Below, one piece after another: positions 17,932 to 26,944 of a DNA stretch of 64,000 bases (positions are counted from its first letter, which is position 1; each line of letters opens with the position of its first letter). This DNA comes from Moryella indoligenes (lineage in GTDB: Bacteria; Bacillota; Clostridia; Lachnospirales; Lachnospiraceae), in contig NZ_JAUSTO010000008.1 of the NCBI RefSeq assembly GCF_030812885.1, forward strand, positions 84,105 through 148,104, read 5' to 3'. The notes beneath the pieces are model-generated. The model did no database searches, had not been told where the DNA came from, and worked only from the letters and a program-made list of their open reading frames with translations. The position numbers and the translations under genes were made by a program.

Positions 17932-18627
17932 TCAGTTGGTGATCTTTGCAGTATTCAGCTTTACGCCCGGGCCCATGGTGCTGGTGAGAATCGCGCTCTT
18001 CATGTAGGCGCCCTTCAGCGTGCTGGGTCTCGCCTTATTCAGTGCATCCAGAAGAGTCTGAAGGTTCTCCGTGAGCGCCTCCTCAGAGAAGGAAGCCTTG
18101 CCGACCGGGCAGTGAATAATATTGGTCTTATCCAGACGGTACTCAACCTTACCGGCCTTGATATCCGCAATTGCCTTCGTGAGATCCATGGTAACAGTTC
18201 CGGACTTCGGGTTCGGCATGAGGCCCTTCGGTCCGAGCACCTTACCGAGACGTCCGACAACGCCCATCATGTCCGGGGTTGCCACAACGACATCAAAGTC
18301 CAGCCATCCCTCATTCTGAATCTTCGGAATGAGCTCCTGCCCGCCAACATAATCTGCGCCGGCTGCCTTGGCCTCCTCCTCCTTCGGTCCCTTCGCGAAT
18401 ACGAGGATGCGCACCTTCTTGCCGGTTCCGTGCGGGAGGACAACTGCGCCGCGGATCTGCTGGTCTGCATGGCGGCTGTCGCAGCCGGTGCGGATGTGCA
18501 TCTCAACGGTCTCGTCGAACTTGGCACTTGCAGTCTTCTTGATCAGCGCAACTGCATCTGCTACATCATAATACTGGCTGCGATCAATCAGCTTCGCCGC
18601 CTCTGCATATCTCTTTCCGTGCTTCAT
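17932..18627 (-). CDS. rplA: 50S ribosomal protein L1
   Basis: The 231-residue protein starts MKHGKRYAEAAKLIDR and carries the L1 signatures LPHGTGKKVRILVFAKG, GRLGKVLGPKGLMPNPKSGT and the C-terminal KSAILTSTMGPGVKLN. It forms the movable L1 stalk at the E site and is a translational repressor of rplK-rplA in many bacteria. It is 18 bp after rplK. Confidence 0.97.
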   Translation of the reverse strand: MKHGKRYAEAAKLIDRSQYYDVADAVALIKKTASAKFDETVEMHIRTGCDSRHADQQIRGAVVLPHGTGKKVRILVFAKGPKEEEAKAAGADYVGGQELIPKIQNEGWLDFDVVVATPDMMGVVGRLGKVLGPKGLMPNPKSGTVTMDLTKAIADIKAGKVEYRLDKTNIIHCPVGKASFSEEALTENLQTLLDALNKARPSTLKGAYMKSAILTSTMGPGVKLNTAKITN

Positions 18628-18645
18628 TATTTCATCTCCTCCCCA

Positions 18646-19071
18646 TTAGTCCTCGACTACGATACCCATGGAACGGGCTGTGCCGGCGATCATGCTCATA
18701 GCTGCCTCAATGCTTGCTGCGTTCAGATCCGGCATCTTCATCTCTGCGATCTTCTGAACCTCTGCTCTGGAGATCGTAGCGACCTTTTCCTTGTTCGGAA
18801 CACCGGAAGCCTTCTGCAGCTTGCAGGCCTTCTTCAGAAGAACCGCAGCCGGCGGGGTCTTGGTGATAAAGCTGAAGCTTCTGTCTGCGTAAACAGTGAT
18901 AACGACGGGGATGATGAGATCTCCCTTATCCGCAGTTCTTGCGTTGAACTGCTTTGTGAACTCTACGATGTTCACACCGTGCTGGCCAAGAGCGGGACCT
19001 ACGGGTGGAGCCGGGGTTGCCTTGCCTGCAGGGATCTGTAATTTAATAAAACCTGTTACTTTTTTTGCCAT
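18646..19071 (-). CDS. rplK: 50S ribosomal protein L11
   Basis: The 141-residue protein begins MAKKVTGFIKLQIPAGKATP and has PPVGPALGQHGVNIVEF and the C-terminal GTARSMGI(VVED). It binds the GTPase-associated centre of 23S rRNA and is needed for the RelA response. It follows nusG in the usual order. Confidence 0.97.
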   Translation of the reverse strand: MAKKVTGFIKLQIPAGKATPAPPVGPALGQHGVNIVEFTKQFNARTADKGDLIIPVVITVYADRSFSFITKTPPAAVLLKKACKLQKASGVPNKEKVATISRAEVQKIAEMKMPDLNAASIEAAMSMIAGTARSMGIVVED

Positions 19072-19141
19072 AGTGGCACCTCCTATGTGGTAATCGCGGG
19101 TTTATACCCTTCCACGTAATCACACTCCGCGAGGAGTATGC

Positions 19142-19681
19142 TTACAACTTCTTTACTTCGGCGAAGTCAAGCTCCACCTTTGTTTCGCGCCCGAACATCT
19201 CGACCATCATGGAAACAGTCTTTTTCTTCTCATTGAGCTCAATGATCTTTCCGACTGTATCTTTCCACGGGCCGCTGACTACGGAAACAGTATCTCCGAG
19301 CTCGAAGTCCAGCACCAGCTTCTTCTCATGAAGCACTGTGCCCTCCGGAACACCAAAGCCGAGCTTTGCCATTTCCTCTGGAGACAGCGGAACCGGCTTG
19401 CTGCCCGGGCCCACGAAGCCTGTGACACCGCGCGTGTTTCTGACTACATACCAGGTCTCATCGTTCATAATCATACGAATGAGTACATAGCCGGGGAACA
19501 GCTTGCGCTCTGTCGTCTTCTCGACATTGTTCTTCAGCTCCACCACCGGCTGCGTGGGAACAGAAACCTCCAGAATCTGATCCTCCAGCTGGCGGTTCTC
19601 AATCGTCTTTTCGATATCGACCTTCACCTTATTCTCGTATCCCGAGTAGGTATGGACTACATACCAGTTTGCTTCAGCCAT
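19142..19681 (-). CDS. nusG: Transcription termination/antitermination factor NusG
   Basis: From MAEANWYVVHTYSGYENK the protein has 179 residues with an NGN domain (PGYVLIRMIMNDETWYVVRNTRGVTGF region) and a KOW domain near residues 125-179 (DTVSVVSGPWKDTVGKI). It binds RNA polymerase and affects pausing. The upstream ORF start adds six residues but overlaps the secE stop; the chosen ATG has a GGGGGAGCG-type ribosome site. Confidence 0.96.
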   Translation of the reverse strand: MAEANWYVVHTYSGYENKVKVDIEKTIENRQLEDQILEVSVPTQPVVELKNNVEKTTERKLFPGYVLIRMIMNDETWYVVRNTRGVTGFVGPGSKPVPLSPEEMAKLGFGVPEGTVLHEKKLVLDFELGDTVSVVSGPWKDTVGKIIELNEKKKTVSMMVEMFGRETKVELDFAEVKKL

Positions 19682-19695
19682 GCGCTCCCCCGATC

Positions 19696-19899
19696 TCACT
19701 GAAATAAGCGGGTCAGTCCCAGCTGAAATGCCCAGTCGAAGAGTGCAATCACCAAGCCAAGAAATACGGACACGGAAACCACCGAAATGGTCTGCTTCGT
19801 CAGAGTTTCCTGCGTCGGCCAGACGATCTTTCTGAATTCGGCCTTCAGGCCCTTGTAGAACTCCTGAATCTTAGAATTCGTCTTATCAGACTCAGCCAT
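19696..19899 (-). CDS. secE: Protein translocase subunit SecE
   Basis: The 67-residue single-span protein has KIQEFYKGLKAEFRKIVWPT followed by one membrane helix (VVSVSVFLGLVIALFDWAF), the hallmark of Gram-positive SecE. It clamps SecY in the membrane. The ATG was chosen over a TTG two codons upstream because AAAGGAA is correctly spaced from it. It follows rpmG and precedes nusG. Confidence 0.95.
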   Translation of the reverse strand: MAESDKTNSKIQEFYKGLKAEFRKIVWPTQETLTKQTISVVSVSVFLGLVIALFDWAFQLGLTRLFQ

Positions 19900-19918
19900 C
19901 GTCAATTCCTTTCAGTCA

Positions 19919-20068
19919 TTACTTAGTTTCCTTGTGAACCGTGTGCTGCTTGCAGAACTTGCAATACTTCTTAACTTCCATACGATCCGGATGCGTCTTC
20001 TTATCCTTCGTCGTATTGTAGTTGCGCTGCTTGCACTCCGTGCAGGCAAGAGTGATTCTAGTACGCAT
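19919..20068 (-). CDS. rpmG: 50S ribosomal protein L33
   Basis: The 49-residue product begins MRTRITLACTECKQRNY and ends YCKFCKQHTVHKETK. The two CxxC pairs (C9/C12 and C36/C39) make it the zinc-binding form of L33. It heads rpmG-secE-nusG and is too short for common ORF length cutoffs. Confidence 0.95.
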   Translation of the reverse strand: MRTRITLACTECKQRNYNTTKDKKTHPDRMEVKKYCKFCKQHTVHKETK

Positions 20069-20146
20069 GGTCTCCACCTCCGATATATCTTTTTTGTCGC
20101 CTTGAAGTCAAAAAAAAAAGACCTCTTCATCTTTTGTCGCTAGACT

Positions 20147-20175
20147 ACTATAGCATGCCGCTGTCAAGCTGTCAA
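20147..20175 (-). promoter_or_regulatory. Sigma-A promoter of rpmG-secE-nusG
   Basis: Perfect TTGACA (20170-20175) and TATAGT (20147-20152) on the minus strand are 17 bp apart. The leader of about 75 nt contains a run of ten T residues at about 20110-20119. Confidence 0.85.
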
Positions 20176-20235
20176 ATAGAAAAAGCGTAAATACCGCTCC
20201 AAAAAGGAGCGTAAATGCAGCCTGTAAAGCGGCAT

Positions 20236-20287
20236 AAAAACGGGCCGGAGTCTTCCGGCAGCAGTAACACCGGAGTTCTCCGACCCG
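20236..20287 (-). terminator. Terminator of the first TAXI/TRAP operon
   Basis: CGGGTCGGAG pairs with CTCCGGCCCG (20278-20287 and 20241-20250) with an inner hairpin in the loop, followed on the minus strand by TTTTT. Confidence 0.8.
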
Positions 20288-20334
20288 TAAGTTCAGGTTT
20301 TATTTCACAGTTGATGATCCGTCACGGACTATAT

Positions 20335-22329
20335 TCAGGCCGCCTGTGCAGCCTTCTTTTTTGCCATCCCCTTCTGGAACACCAGAACCAGCGCAAAGAT
20401 CGCCAGTCCGCCGACATCGGTCAGTGTTCCCGGAATCATCATGCACAGTCCTCCGGCGATCATGAGTACACGGATCAGCGGATTGATCATGCACATCCAG
20501 AAGCCGTTCAGGGCCGCTGCGATCAGGAACAGGCCCAGCAGAGAGGTAACGATGATCTGAACCACTTCAAAGGCAATCACAGCGCCGCTGCTGCCGGCCG
20601 CGAACTCAAAGAGCATCTGCGGGCTGAAAGCAAAGATATAAGGAACCACGAATGCTGCGATTGCAAGTCTCGTCGCGTTGAAGGCGGTCTTCATGGGCGG
20701 AGCCTTTGCGATGGCAGATCCCGCATAGGCAGCCAGTGCAACCGGCGGTGTGATATCCGCAACGATACCGAAGTAGAACACGAAGAAGTGTGCGCATACG
20801 CGCGGAATTCCGATCTCCGGGCTCATAAGAATCGGTGCGCAGGTCGCCGCCATGATGCAGTAGTTTGCGGTGGTCGGAACGCCCATTCCAAGGACAATGC
20901 AGCAGAGCATGGTCAGGAAGAGGGCTATGATCGCACGTCCGCCGGAAACACTTACGATAACAGTGATCAGTTTGGAAGCAAGTCCCGTAGAGGTGATGCA
21001 GCCGGCAACGAGACCCGCCATAGCGCAGGCGACCGCCACCGTGATAGCGCCCTTTCCGCCAGCCTCAAGCGCATCGAGTATCTTCTCCGGGGTGATGCGG
21101 TTGTCCTTGTTGATAATACCGACCGCGATCGTGATGAAGATCGCAACGGTCGCGGAGAACTGCATCGTATACATATTGGTAGAAACAAGCACAACCAGAA
21201 CAATGAGCGGAAGCAGAAGATAGATCTTCGGCAGAAGCTTGGACGCCTTCGGGAGCTCCTCCTTCGGAATGCCGCGGAGACCGAGCTTCTTCGCCTCAAG
21301 GTGTACTGCGATATAGATACCGGTGAAATAGAGCACTGCCGGAAGCACTGCCTTCAGCGCGACCTGTGCATAGGGAATACCCATGTACTCTGCCATCAGG
21401 AATGCCGCAGCACCCATGATCGGAGGCATGATCTGTCCGCCGGTGGAAGCTGCCGCCTCTACTGCACCCGCAAACTCAGGCTTATAGCCGGTGCGCTTCA
21501 TCATAGGGATGGTGACAGAACCGGTTGTAACCGTATTACCGACAGAGGAACCGGAAACCATTCCGCAGAGTGCGGAGGAGATAACAGCAACCTTTGCGGG
21601 GCCGCCGGCAGATGCTCCGGCAACACAGTTTGCGAGATCAATGAAGAAGGCCGAGATACCGGTCCTCTCCAGAAAGGCGCCGAATATAATGAAGACAACG
21701 ATATATTTTGCGCAGACATTGATCGGGGTGTTCATCAGTCCCGTAGTCGTATAGAAAAGGTCATAGATCACTTTTCCGAAGCGAACATTTGCAAAGGTAT
21801 AGACCAGCAGCGTGCCAACCACACAGAGTATCGGGATACCCACGCAGCGACGGCACAGCTCCATAAACGCCAGAACTGCAATCACAGCCATCACAACCAT
21901 GATCGGATTCTTGGTGACGCGGGTGGCCATCTTGATGATGCGCTCTGCATTTGCCGCAAAGTAGAAGAACGGCGCAGAGCCTGCAACCATAATGATAATG
22001 TCATACCACGGAATATAGTTGACCTTCTCACTGCCCTTCTTAAGCGGGTAGTTCAGATAGCCGAGAATCAGGATCAGGCCAAGGAACACATTCAGTCTGA
22101 TCTCCGGCATCGCCGTACTGAACAGTGTCACCCAGATGCAGTACAGAGAAAAAGCTACGGAAAGAAAACGGATCGCGGTCTTCGGCTTTCCCTCCCAGAC
22201 ACGGGTATTGGACTCACGATCGTATTTTTTCATTACCGCCTCGACATCTTCTGCCGTCCCGGTAGACATGTCGATCTGTGCGGTACTCACCTCTTCTTTG
22301 ATCTTATCTTCTTTACTCATGTTGTTCAT
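20335..22329 (-). CDS. TRAP transporter permease, fused 4TM/12TM (TAXI-associated)
   Basis: The 664-residue polytopic protein is the fused DctQM-type permease that works with TAXI receptors. A cytoplasmic N terminus of about 70 residues is followed by some 16-18 hydrophobic segments. The DctM-type signatures VSGSSVGNTVTTGSVTIPMM, EAAASTGGQIMPPIMGAAAF and GIVADITPPVALAAYAGSAIA mark the large subunit. It imports an organic solute with sodium or protons; the substrate is not shown by sequence. It is downstream of its receptor gene, separated by a stem-loop. A start at the fourth codon (MSKEDK) is equally possible. Confidence 0.93.
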   Translation of the reverse strand: MNNMSKEDKIKEEVSTAQIDMSTGTAEDVEAVMKKYDRESNTRVWEGKPKTAIRFLSVAFSLYCIWVTLFSTAMPEIRLNVFLGLILILGYLNYPLKKGSEKVNYIPWYDIIIMVAGSAPFFYFAANAERIIKMATRVTKNPIMVVMAVIAVLAFMELCRRCVGIPILCVVGTLLVYTFANVRFGKVIYDLFYTTTGLMNTPINVCAKYIVVFIIFGAFLERTGISAFFIDLANCVAGASAGGPAKVAVISSALCGMVSGSSVGNTVTTGSVTIPMMKRTGYKPEFAGAVEAAASTGGQIMPPIMGAAAFLMAEYMGIPYAQVALKAVLPAVLYFTGIYIAVHLEAKKLGLRGIPKEELPKASKLLPKIYLLLPLIVLVVLVSTNMYTMQFSATVAIFITIAVGIINKDNRITPEKILDALEAGGKGAITVAVACAMAGLVAGCITSTGLASKLITVIVSVSGGRAIIALFLTMLCCIVLGMGVPTTANYCIMAATCAPILMSPEIGIPRVCAHFFVFYFGIVADITPPVALAAYAGSAIAKAPPMKTAFNATRLAIAAFVVPYIFAFSPQMLFEFAAGSSGAVIAFEVVQIIVTSLLGLFLIAAALNGFWMCMINPLIRVLMIAGGLCMMIPGTLTDVGGLAIFALVLVFQKGMAKKKAAQAA

Positions 22330-22364
22330 TCCCCTCCGGAAAGTTCAAAAAATTACCATAAAAT

Positions 22365-22389
22365 CGCGGCGGAGGAGAGCTCCGCCGCG
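22365..22389 (-). terminator. Intercistronic stem-loop between TAXI receptor and permease
   Basis: A perfect 10-bp G+C stem (22365-22374 with 22380-22389) lies between the two genes, followed on the minus strand by ATTTTATGG. It may end most transcripts or protect the receptor mRNA, giving more receptor than permease. Confidence 0.6.
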
Positions 22390-22436
22390 GAAGAAGCTTT
22401 GGACAGCCGCCTGTCCTCACTCAGGATTGAGCTGAA

Positions 22437-23486
22437 TTACTTCGCAGGAACGTCGATTCCCTTCTCCTTGAAGTACTTCACAGCACCCGGGTGATACGGA
22501 ACAGCCGTAACAGAAGCTGCGAACTCGAGATTCAGCTCTGCGCCCTTTGCGTGTGCAGCGGTGATCGCATCGAGGTTCTCATAGACACCAAAGAGGAAGT
22601 TGTAAACATCTGCCTCAGATACATCATCTCTCGCGATCACAACGGCGCCGACCGCAACAGTCTGGATATCATCCGGAGTGTTGTAGGCATCCTTCGGGAT
22701 GGAGGTCTTGCTGTAGTACGGAGACTCCGCGATGAGCTTCTCTACGTGCTCGTCGTCAAGGCTTACGAGGTAAACCTGCTTCGTAGCAGCGAGAGAGGTA
22801 ATAGCTGTGGTCGGAGCACCCGCAACAAGGAATGCAGCGTCGATCTTGCCGTCCTGAAGAGCCTCTGCGGAATCGCCAAAGGACTGGTAAGTCGGGTTGA
22901 TATCCGCCTCAGTGAGGTCATAGGCATTCAGAACGTCCATTGCGTTAAAATAAACGCCGGAGCCCGCAGCGCCGATGGAGACGTTCTTGCCCTTCAGATC
23001 AGCGATAGTCTTGATATTCTCATCAAGCGTAACGATCTGTACCTGCTCCATGTAGAGGTCGCAGACCGTGGAGAAATTGTCAACCTTGCCCGCCTCCTCA
23101 AAGAGACGCGTTCCATTGTAGGCATAAGCCTCGACGTCAGACTGCACAAAGCCGATCTGTGCATCGCCCGCGTCCATAGCCTCGATGTTAGCCTGGGAAC
23201 CGCCCGAGGTGATAGCCGTAACAGTCGTGCTGGTGCTCTCTCCGACCTTTCCTGCGATCACGCCGCCGAAGCCGTAGTAAGTACCCTGATCGCCACCGGT
23301 GGTGAAGTTCAGGCTCGTGCCGCCCTCCATGCCGCCCTTAGTGGTCTCAACGGTCGCAGCGCCCTCTGCCGCCGCAGTTGTCTCGGGAGCTGCGGTCGTG
23401 GAAGCTGTTCCGGAACCGCCGCATCCGCCAAGAACCATTGCAGACGCCAGTGCAAGTGCAGTAAATGCCATAAATCTGTTTCTCAT
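22437..23486 (-). CDS. TAXI family TRAP solute receptor (lipoprotein)
   Basis: The 349-residue protein has a lipoprotein signal with lipobox LGGCGG, then a Thr/Ala/Glu-rich linker of about 40 residues. The mature part has the TAXI fold signature GGDQGTYYGFGGVIAGKV, SGGSQANIEAMDAG, DLKGKNVSIGAAGSGVYFNA and a C-terminal YHPGAVKYFKEKGI. It captures solute outside the membrane for the downstream permease. The ATG after AGGGAGG was chosen over an in-frame TTG two codons earlier. Confidence 0.93.
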   Translation of the reverse strand: MRNRFMAFTALALASAMVLGGCGGSGTASTTAAPETTAAAEGAATVETTKGGMEGGTSLNFTTGGDQGTYYGFGGVIAGKVGESTSTTVTAITSGGSQANIEAMDAGDAQIGFVQSDVEAYAYNGTRLFEEAGKVDNFSTVCDLYMEQVQIVTLDENIKTIADLKGKNVSIGAAGSGVYFNAMDVLNAYDLTEADINPTYQSFGDSAEALQDGKIDAAFLVAGAPTTAITSLAATKQVYLVSLDDEHVEKLIAESPYYSKTSIPKDAYNTPDDIQTVAVGAVVIARDDVSEADVYNFLFGVYENLDAITAAHAKGAELNLEFAASVTAVPYHPGAVKYFKEKGIDVPAK

Positions 23487-23552
23487 CGCCAAATCCTCCC
23501 TATTCTTTTACCGGCTTTGTTCTGTAAAGCATATCCGGTTTTGTACTTTACA

Positions 23553-23581
23553 AGTATATAATAAAATCCACAGAACTTCAA
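23553..23581 (-). promoter_or_regulatory. Sigma-A promoter of the first TAXI/TRAP operon
   Basis: TTGAAG (23576-23581) and TATACT (23553-23558) on the minus strand are 17 bp apart, about 65 bases upstream of the receptor ATG. The rest of the A+T-rich gap to 23786 shows no gene. Confidence 0.7.
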
Positions 23582-23786
23582 TTCTAAAGTATTGTTAATT
23601 TTCACAGTTTTATGTATATCTTTTATATTTTTTAGCCAAAATAGGGGCAAATTAAAGTTAAATCTTCTATACCGCAGTCTATCAAAGCACTTTCCTGCTT
23701 TAAAATCGCATAAGTTAGTATTGCCTTTTTTATGTACTTCTTCCAATTGCAGTAGTAACGTGAAGAAGTTCATAATGAGGAACATT

Positions 23787-24542
23787 TTACTCCACCGGAA
23801 CAATACAGAGTGCAAGAAAATACACCTGTCCTACTCCCGCCGCGCGCAGCGCCCTTGCACACGCCTCAATGGTACTGCCGGTCGTGTAGATATCATCCAC
23901 AAGCACCACCCTGCCGGGAGTGGAGCCCTCATCCGCAATGCAGGCTGAAAACGCCTCGCTGAGATTCCGGATGCGCTCATCCGGACTCAGCTCCTTCTGG
24001 GCTTCTGTCCGCCTGCTGCGAAACAGGATGTCCTCGCGGACAGGAAGTCCCGCCTGAGCTCCCAGTGCATGCGCAAGCAGTGCTGCCTGGTTGAAGCCCC
24101 GGCGCCTGAGTCGCGAGCGATGTACCGGAACCGGAATGAGGCAATCAGGATCCATGCTTTGCAGCTCTCTGCAGAACTTCAGGTACATGAGTCTCGCAAG
24201 CGGCTCTATGTACTCTCTCCGGTTTCCGTATTTGATCTGCCCCACCGTGCGGCGCATGATATCATCGTAATGCAGCAGTGCAAGCCCGCGCACAAAGCTC
24301 CGCTCCCGGACAGTGCATTCTGCGCACAGCCGTTCTGTCTCGTCAGATAGCTCCCGCCCGCACTTCATGCAGCGCGGCTCCCGGACAAGATCCAGACGCG
24401 GAAGACAGTCTGTGCAGATCGTATGCCCCGTCGGCCTCACAGGCTCTCCGCAGACCGGGCAGCGCCGCGGAAAAGCGGCGTCGATCAGGACAGGCAGCCA
24501 CTTTGCCATCGTCGCAGCCATCATCTTTGTCATATTCATCAT
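23787..24542 (-). CDS. comF: ComF family amidophosphoribosyltransferase-like protein
   Basis: The 251-residue protein has an N-terminal zinc-finger-like segment with paired cysteines (CPVCGE, CTDC, CMKCGREL, CAEC) and a C-terminal phosphoribosyltransferase domain with VVLVDDIYTTGST, the PRPP-binding motif. RRRGFNQAALLA is the family signature in the middle. ComF proteins take part in DNA uptake in transformable Firmicutes. Several Met codons cluster at the start, so the exact start is uncertain. It lies downstream of recD2. Confidence 0.9.
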   Translation of the reverse strand: MMNMTKMMAATMAKWLPVLIDAAFPRRCPVCGEPVRPTGHTICTDCLPRLDLVREPRCMKCGRELSDETERLCAECTVRERSFVRGLALLHYDDIMRRTVGQIKYGNRREYIEPLARLMYLKFCRELQSMDPDCLIPVPVHRSRLRRRGFNQAALLAHALGAQAGLPVREDILFRSRRTEAQKELSPDERIRNLSEAFSACIADEGSTPGRVVLVDDIYTTGSTIEACARALRAAGVGQVYFLALCIVPVE

Positions 24543-24678
24543 GATATCCTTTTATTTCTTCCGGAAAATTGAGAGAGAAATGCAGACGGTCTTCCTGCGC
24601 AGCGCGCAGGAAGACAGAGCGAAGCATGAAATGAATCGAGAAGCTCATATATCAGTAAAAAGTGCAGAAAAAGACGGA

Positions 24679-26916
24679 TCAGAAGAGTTCGCCATCCGCC
24701 TGAGGCGCGGAGTATATCTCCCGAACGCGCTCTGCAAGCCCCGTGTAACGCCGCAGCTCCGCGGTATTTCCAACCATATCAAAAAAGCTCTCCGGGATCC
24801 CCACCATAGCGACACATTTCCTGGCTCTGGTCACCGCGGTATAGATCAGATTCCTCGTGAGCAGCATCCTGGGCCCCTGCCAGACCGGAATGATCACCGC
24901 GGGATACTCACTGCCCTGCGATTTATGAATGGTAATCGCGTAGGCAAGCTCCAGCTCCTCGGCGTCCCCAAACGCATATTCCACCTCGCGCGCGTCATCA
25001 AAGCGTACAGTCAGCGTCTCAGCGAAGGTATTGATCCCGCAGAGTATGCCTATATCACCGTTGTAGACGCCGTGATTGTAGTCGTTCCGTATCTGCATGA
25101 CCTTATCGCCCACCCGGAACAGAGTTCCGTTCAGCTCCCGCTCCGCGCGCCGCGGGTCCGCAGGATTCATCACCGCCTGAAGGCTGCGGTTCAGACTATC
25201 CACGCCGAGCGGCCCCTTCCGCATGGGCGTCATAATCTGCAGCTCATTCACCTCCGCCCCCACATAGTTCGGGAGCTTATCCCGCACAAGCGTCAGCATC
25301 GTGTGAAGTATCCCCTCCGGAGAGTTTTGCCGGATGAAGAGAAAATCTCTGCTTCGCTTCCCGAGGTCTATACTCTCTCCGGAAATCATGCGGTGCGCAT
25401 TCATGACAATATCGCTCTCCGCTGCCTGTCGGTAGATCCGGTTCAGCCGCACCACATTAAAGCAGCCGGAATCGATCAGATCACGAAGCACATTGCCCGC
25501 CCCCACGCTCGGCAGCTGATTGCTGTCGCCCACCAGCACGAGGTGTGTACCGACGCTGATAGCCTTGAGCAATGCATGCATCAGTCTGAGATCCACCATG
25601 CTCATCTCATCGATGATAATGCAGTCCGCTTCCAGCGGCATGGTCTCGTTTCGCTCAAAATACATTCCATTCCACTCGCCGTCTCCAAAGTCAGCCCCTC
25701 CCTTCTCCTGCCCCTTCGGTGCGCCGTTTATCTCCAGCAGCCGGTGAATGGTCTTTGCCTCATAGCCTGTGGTCTCCTCCATCCGCTTTGCCGCACGCCC
25801 CGTGGGCGCCGCCAGCAGAATCTCCGCCTCCTGATGCTCAAAGTAGCGGATGATGGCGTTGATCGTCGTCGTCTTTCCCGTACCGGGACCGCCCGTAACA
25901 ATCAGAAGTCCCGAGTGGGCCGCCTCCATAACTGCACGCTTCTGCAGCTCATCAAAAGCGATGCCCTCCTCTTCCTCCATCTCGGAGAGCACTGCCTCAA
26001 TGCGCTCCGGCTGTTCTGAGGAGCGGAGATCCAAATCATGCAGCATAGCGGCGGTTCGAAGCTCCGCATGATAATAAGAAGAGAGATACACCGCATAGTG
26101 ATCCTCCTCCGCAGAGAGACGCTTCACCACGACGCGCCGGTCCATCTGCAGGTCGGAGAGCACCATGCGCATCCCCTCAATCGGGATACCCAGCAGCTCC
26201 GAGGTGCACGCCATGAGCAGCTCCTCCGGGAGATAGAGATGCCCCTGTCCCGCCGCGCGAGAGAGCTCATAGAGTATTCCGCTGCGGATGCGGTACTCCG
26301 AATCCACGCGGATGCCCGCCTTCGCCGCGATTTCATCCGCGATTTTAAAACCGATCCCGCTGACATCATCCGCGAGCTGATACGGATTATCGCGGATAAT
26401 GCTGTATATCCCGTCACCGAACTGACGGTAGAGACGCAGCGCGAGATTCATACTGATGCCATAGCCCGCGAGAAAGAGCATGGCGCTGCGAAGCTCCCGC
26501 TTCTCCTCTATCTGCGCACCGATCTCTGCGGCCATGCGCTCGCTGATCCCCCTGATCTCTGCAAGCCGCTCCGGCTCCTCCTCCAGAATGCGCAGCGTGT
26601 CTGCCTTGAACTTCTTCACGATGCGCCGCGCGAGGGTCTCCCCAACCCCCTTCACAGCACCGGAGGACAGGTAGCGCTCTACGCCAACACTGTCCTCCGG
26701 TGTCCTGATCTCATATGTCTCGACGGCAAGCTGCTCGCCGTATACCGGATGGACCTTCATGCTGCCCTCTGCGCGGATGTACTCTCCCTCTGAAATCACA
26801 GGGAAATTCCCCACCAGAATATACTCCTCGCCTTCGCCCGATACATCGAGCACCGAGTAGCCATTCTCCTCATTCCGGTATTTTATTTTCTCAACAAAGC
26901 CTGCAACCACTGCCAT
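24679..26916 (-). CDS. recD2: ATP-dependent RecD2-like DNA helicase
   Basis: The 745-residue protein is a full-length RecD2: an N-terminal OB-like region, helix-hairpin-helix repeats at about 85-210 (SSGAVKGVGETLARRIVKKF, GISERMAAEIG, VSGIGFKIADEIA), then SF1B helicase domains. Walker A is TGGPGTGKTTT at about 341-351, followed by DEMSMVD, VGDSNQLPSVGAG and the C-terminal TIHKSQGSEYPAVI and TAVTRARK. It unwinds DNA 5'-3' in repair. It is a RecBCD-independent RecD. Confidence 0.95.
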   Translation of the reverse strand: MAVVAGFVEKIKYRNEENGYSVLDVSGEGEEYILVGNFPVISEGEYIRAEGSMKVHPVYGEQLAVETYEIRTPEDSVGVERYLSSGAVKGVGETLARRIVKKFKADTLRILEEEPERLAEIRGISERMAAEIGAQIEEKRELRSAMLFLAGYGISMNLALRLYRQFGDGIYSIIRDNPYQLADDVSGIGFKIADEIAAKAGIRVDSEYRIRSGILYELSRAAGQGHLYLPEELLMACTSELLGIPIEGMRMVLSDLQMDRRVVVKRLSAEEDHYAVYLSSYYHAELRTAAMLHDLDLRSSEQPERIEAVLSEMEEEEGIAFDELQKRAVMEAAHSGLLIVTGGPGTGKTTTINAIIRYFEHQEAEILLAAPTGRAAKRMEETTGYEAKTIHRLLEINGAPKGQEKGGADFGDGEWNGMYFERNETMPLEADCIIIDEMSMVDLRLMHALLKAISVGTHLVLVGDSNQLPSVGAGNVLRDLIDSGCFNVVRLNRIYRQAAESDIVMNAHRMISGESIDLGKRSRDFLFIRQNSPEGILHTMLTLVRDKLPNYVGAEVNELQIMTPMRKGPLGVDSLNRSLQAVMNPADPRRAERELNGTLFRVGDKVMQIRNDYNHGVYNGDIGILCGINTFAETLTVRFDDAREVEYAFGDAEELELAYAITIHKSQGSEYPAVIIPVWQGPRMLLTRNLIYTAVTRARKCVAMVGIPESFFDMVGNTAELRRYTGLAERVREIYSAPQADGELF

Positions 26917-26944
26917 GAAGCGTGCCGCACCTCTTGCCTTTCAG

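Noticed and set aside
20215..22494. A 759-codon plus-strand ORF opposite the first TRAP permease
   Set aside because: It is antisense to a clear transporter gene, has His/Arg/Asp-rich low-quality composition, no family motif and no ribosome site. It is a shadow of the codon bias of the true gene.
24313..26019. A 568-codon plus-strand ORF opposite recD2 and comF
   Set aside because: Antisense shadow of two genes with intact motifs.
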